Source: Agelas oroides (taxonomy: Eukaryota; Porifera; Demospongiae; Agelasida; Agelasidae). From it: DNA of 64,000 nucleotides. The stretch is taken from the NCBI GenBank assembly GCA_949130485.1, contig OX422183.1, forward strand, positions 30,122,316-30,186,315, given 5' to 3'. The position numbers and the translations under genes were made by a program. The notes below the pieces were generated by a model. It was not told where the DNA came from, did no database searches, and saw only the letters and a program-made list of their open reading frames with translations. Shown in pieces: positions 51,931-64,000 of the stretch. Each line of letters starts with the position of its first letter. The first letter of the stretch is position 1.

Positions 51931-51936
51931 TTTATT
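51931..51936 (-). promoter_or_regulatory. Poly(A) signal of the AMP deaminase gene
   Basis: Minus-strand AATAAA 79 bases after the stop codon at 52015. Confidence 0.65.
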
Positions 51937-52014
51937 GTAAATTTGTATAAGACACTCATGATCAATGTAGGTGCTCATGTGCATAAATAGAATTCCAGGG
52001 ATTGCTTGCGGCTT

Positions 52015-64000
<11,986 letters not shown>

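Overview
This is a compact, intron-bearing animal genome window. The best guess is a sponge or another early-branching metazoan. The reasons are an animal-type AMP deaminase gene split by GT-AG introns, a tandem pair of large receptor-like proteins with a beta-helix ectodomain and many membrane segments, a Penelope-like retroelement, and very dense foldback/MITE-type repeats. No bacterial features (operons, Shine-Dalgarno spacing, CRISPR) are present. The taxon is an inference, not something the sequence proves.

Layout. 1-12.4 kb: two tandem, intronless minus-strand paralogues of about 1,300 aa (2164-6108 and 8491-12384). 13.5-15.2 kb: a decayed Penelope-like element with a reverse transcriptase ORF and, just 3' of it, a complete hammerhead ribozyme fold. 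16.5-21 kb: plus-strand exons, including a 12-exon gene that ends in a PHD finger and is built from phase-1 exons with a recent tandem duplication. 21-31 kb: a repeat-rich zone with minisatellites, foldback elements and nested Mutator-like MITEs, several with clear 9-bp target-site duplications. 31.2-32.3 kb: an intact single-exon gene for a glycosyltransferase-like secretory-pathway protein. 33.5-41.1 kb: MITEs, then a 6.6 kb segment bounded by 39-bp inverted repeats and filled with tandem satellites, including a 42-bp minisatellite of about 33 copies. 44.2-49.4 kb: a second, broken copy of the 31 kb locus, interrupted by a TA-flanked MITE and by a Ty3/gypsy fragment that sits between two 247-bp direct repeats. 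49.4-51.6 kb: a decayed reverse transcriptase relic. 52.0-64.0 kb: the 3' eleven exons of an AMP deaminase gene on the minus strand, running off the right edge, with many MITEs in its introns.

The genes do not form one pathway. AMP deaminase is purine-nucleotide housekeeping, the PHD protein is probably nuclear, and the others are membrane or secretory proteins of unknown role. The most informative features are the ribozyme-bearing retroelement, the duplicated locus pair at 31 and 44 kb (each copy acts as the empty site for insertions in the other), and the stratified MITE insertions that can be ordered in time.
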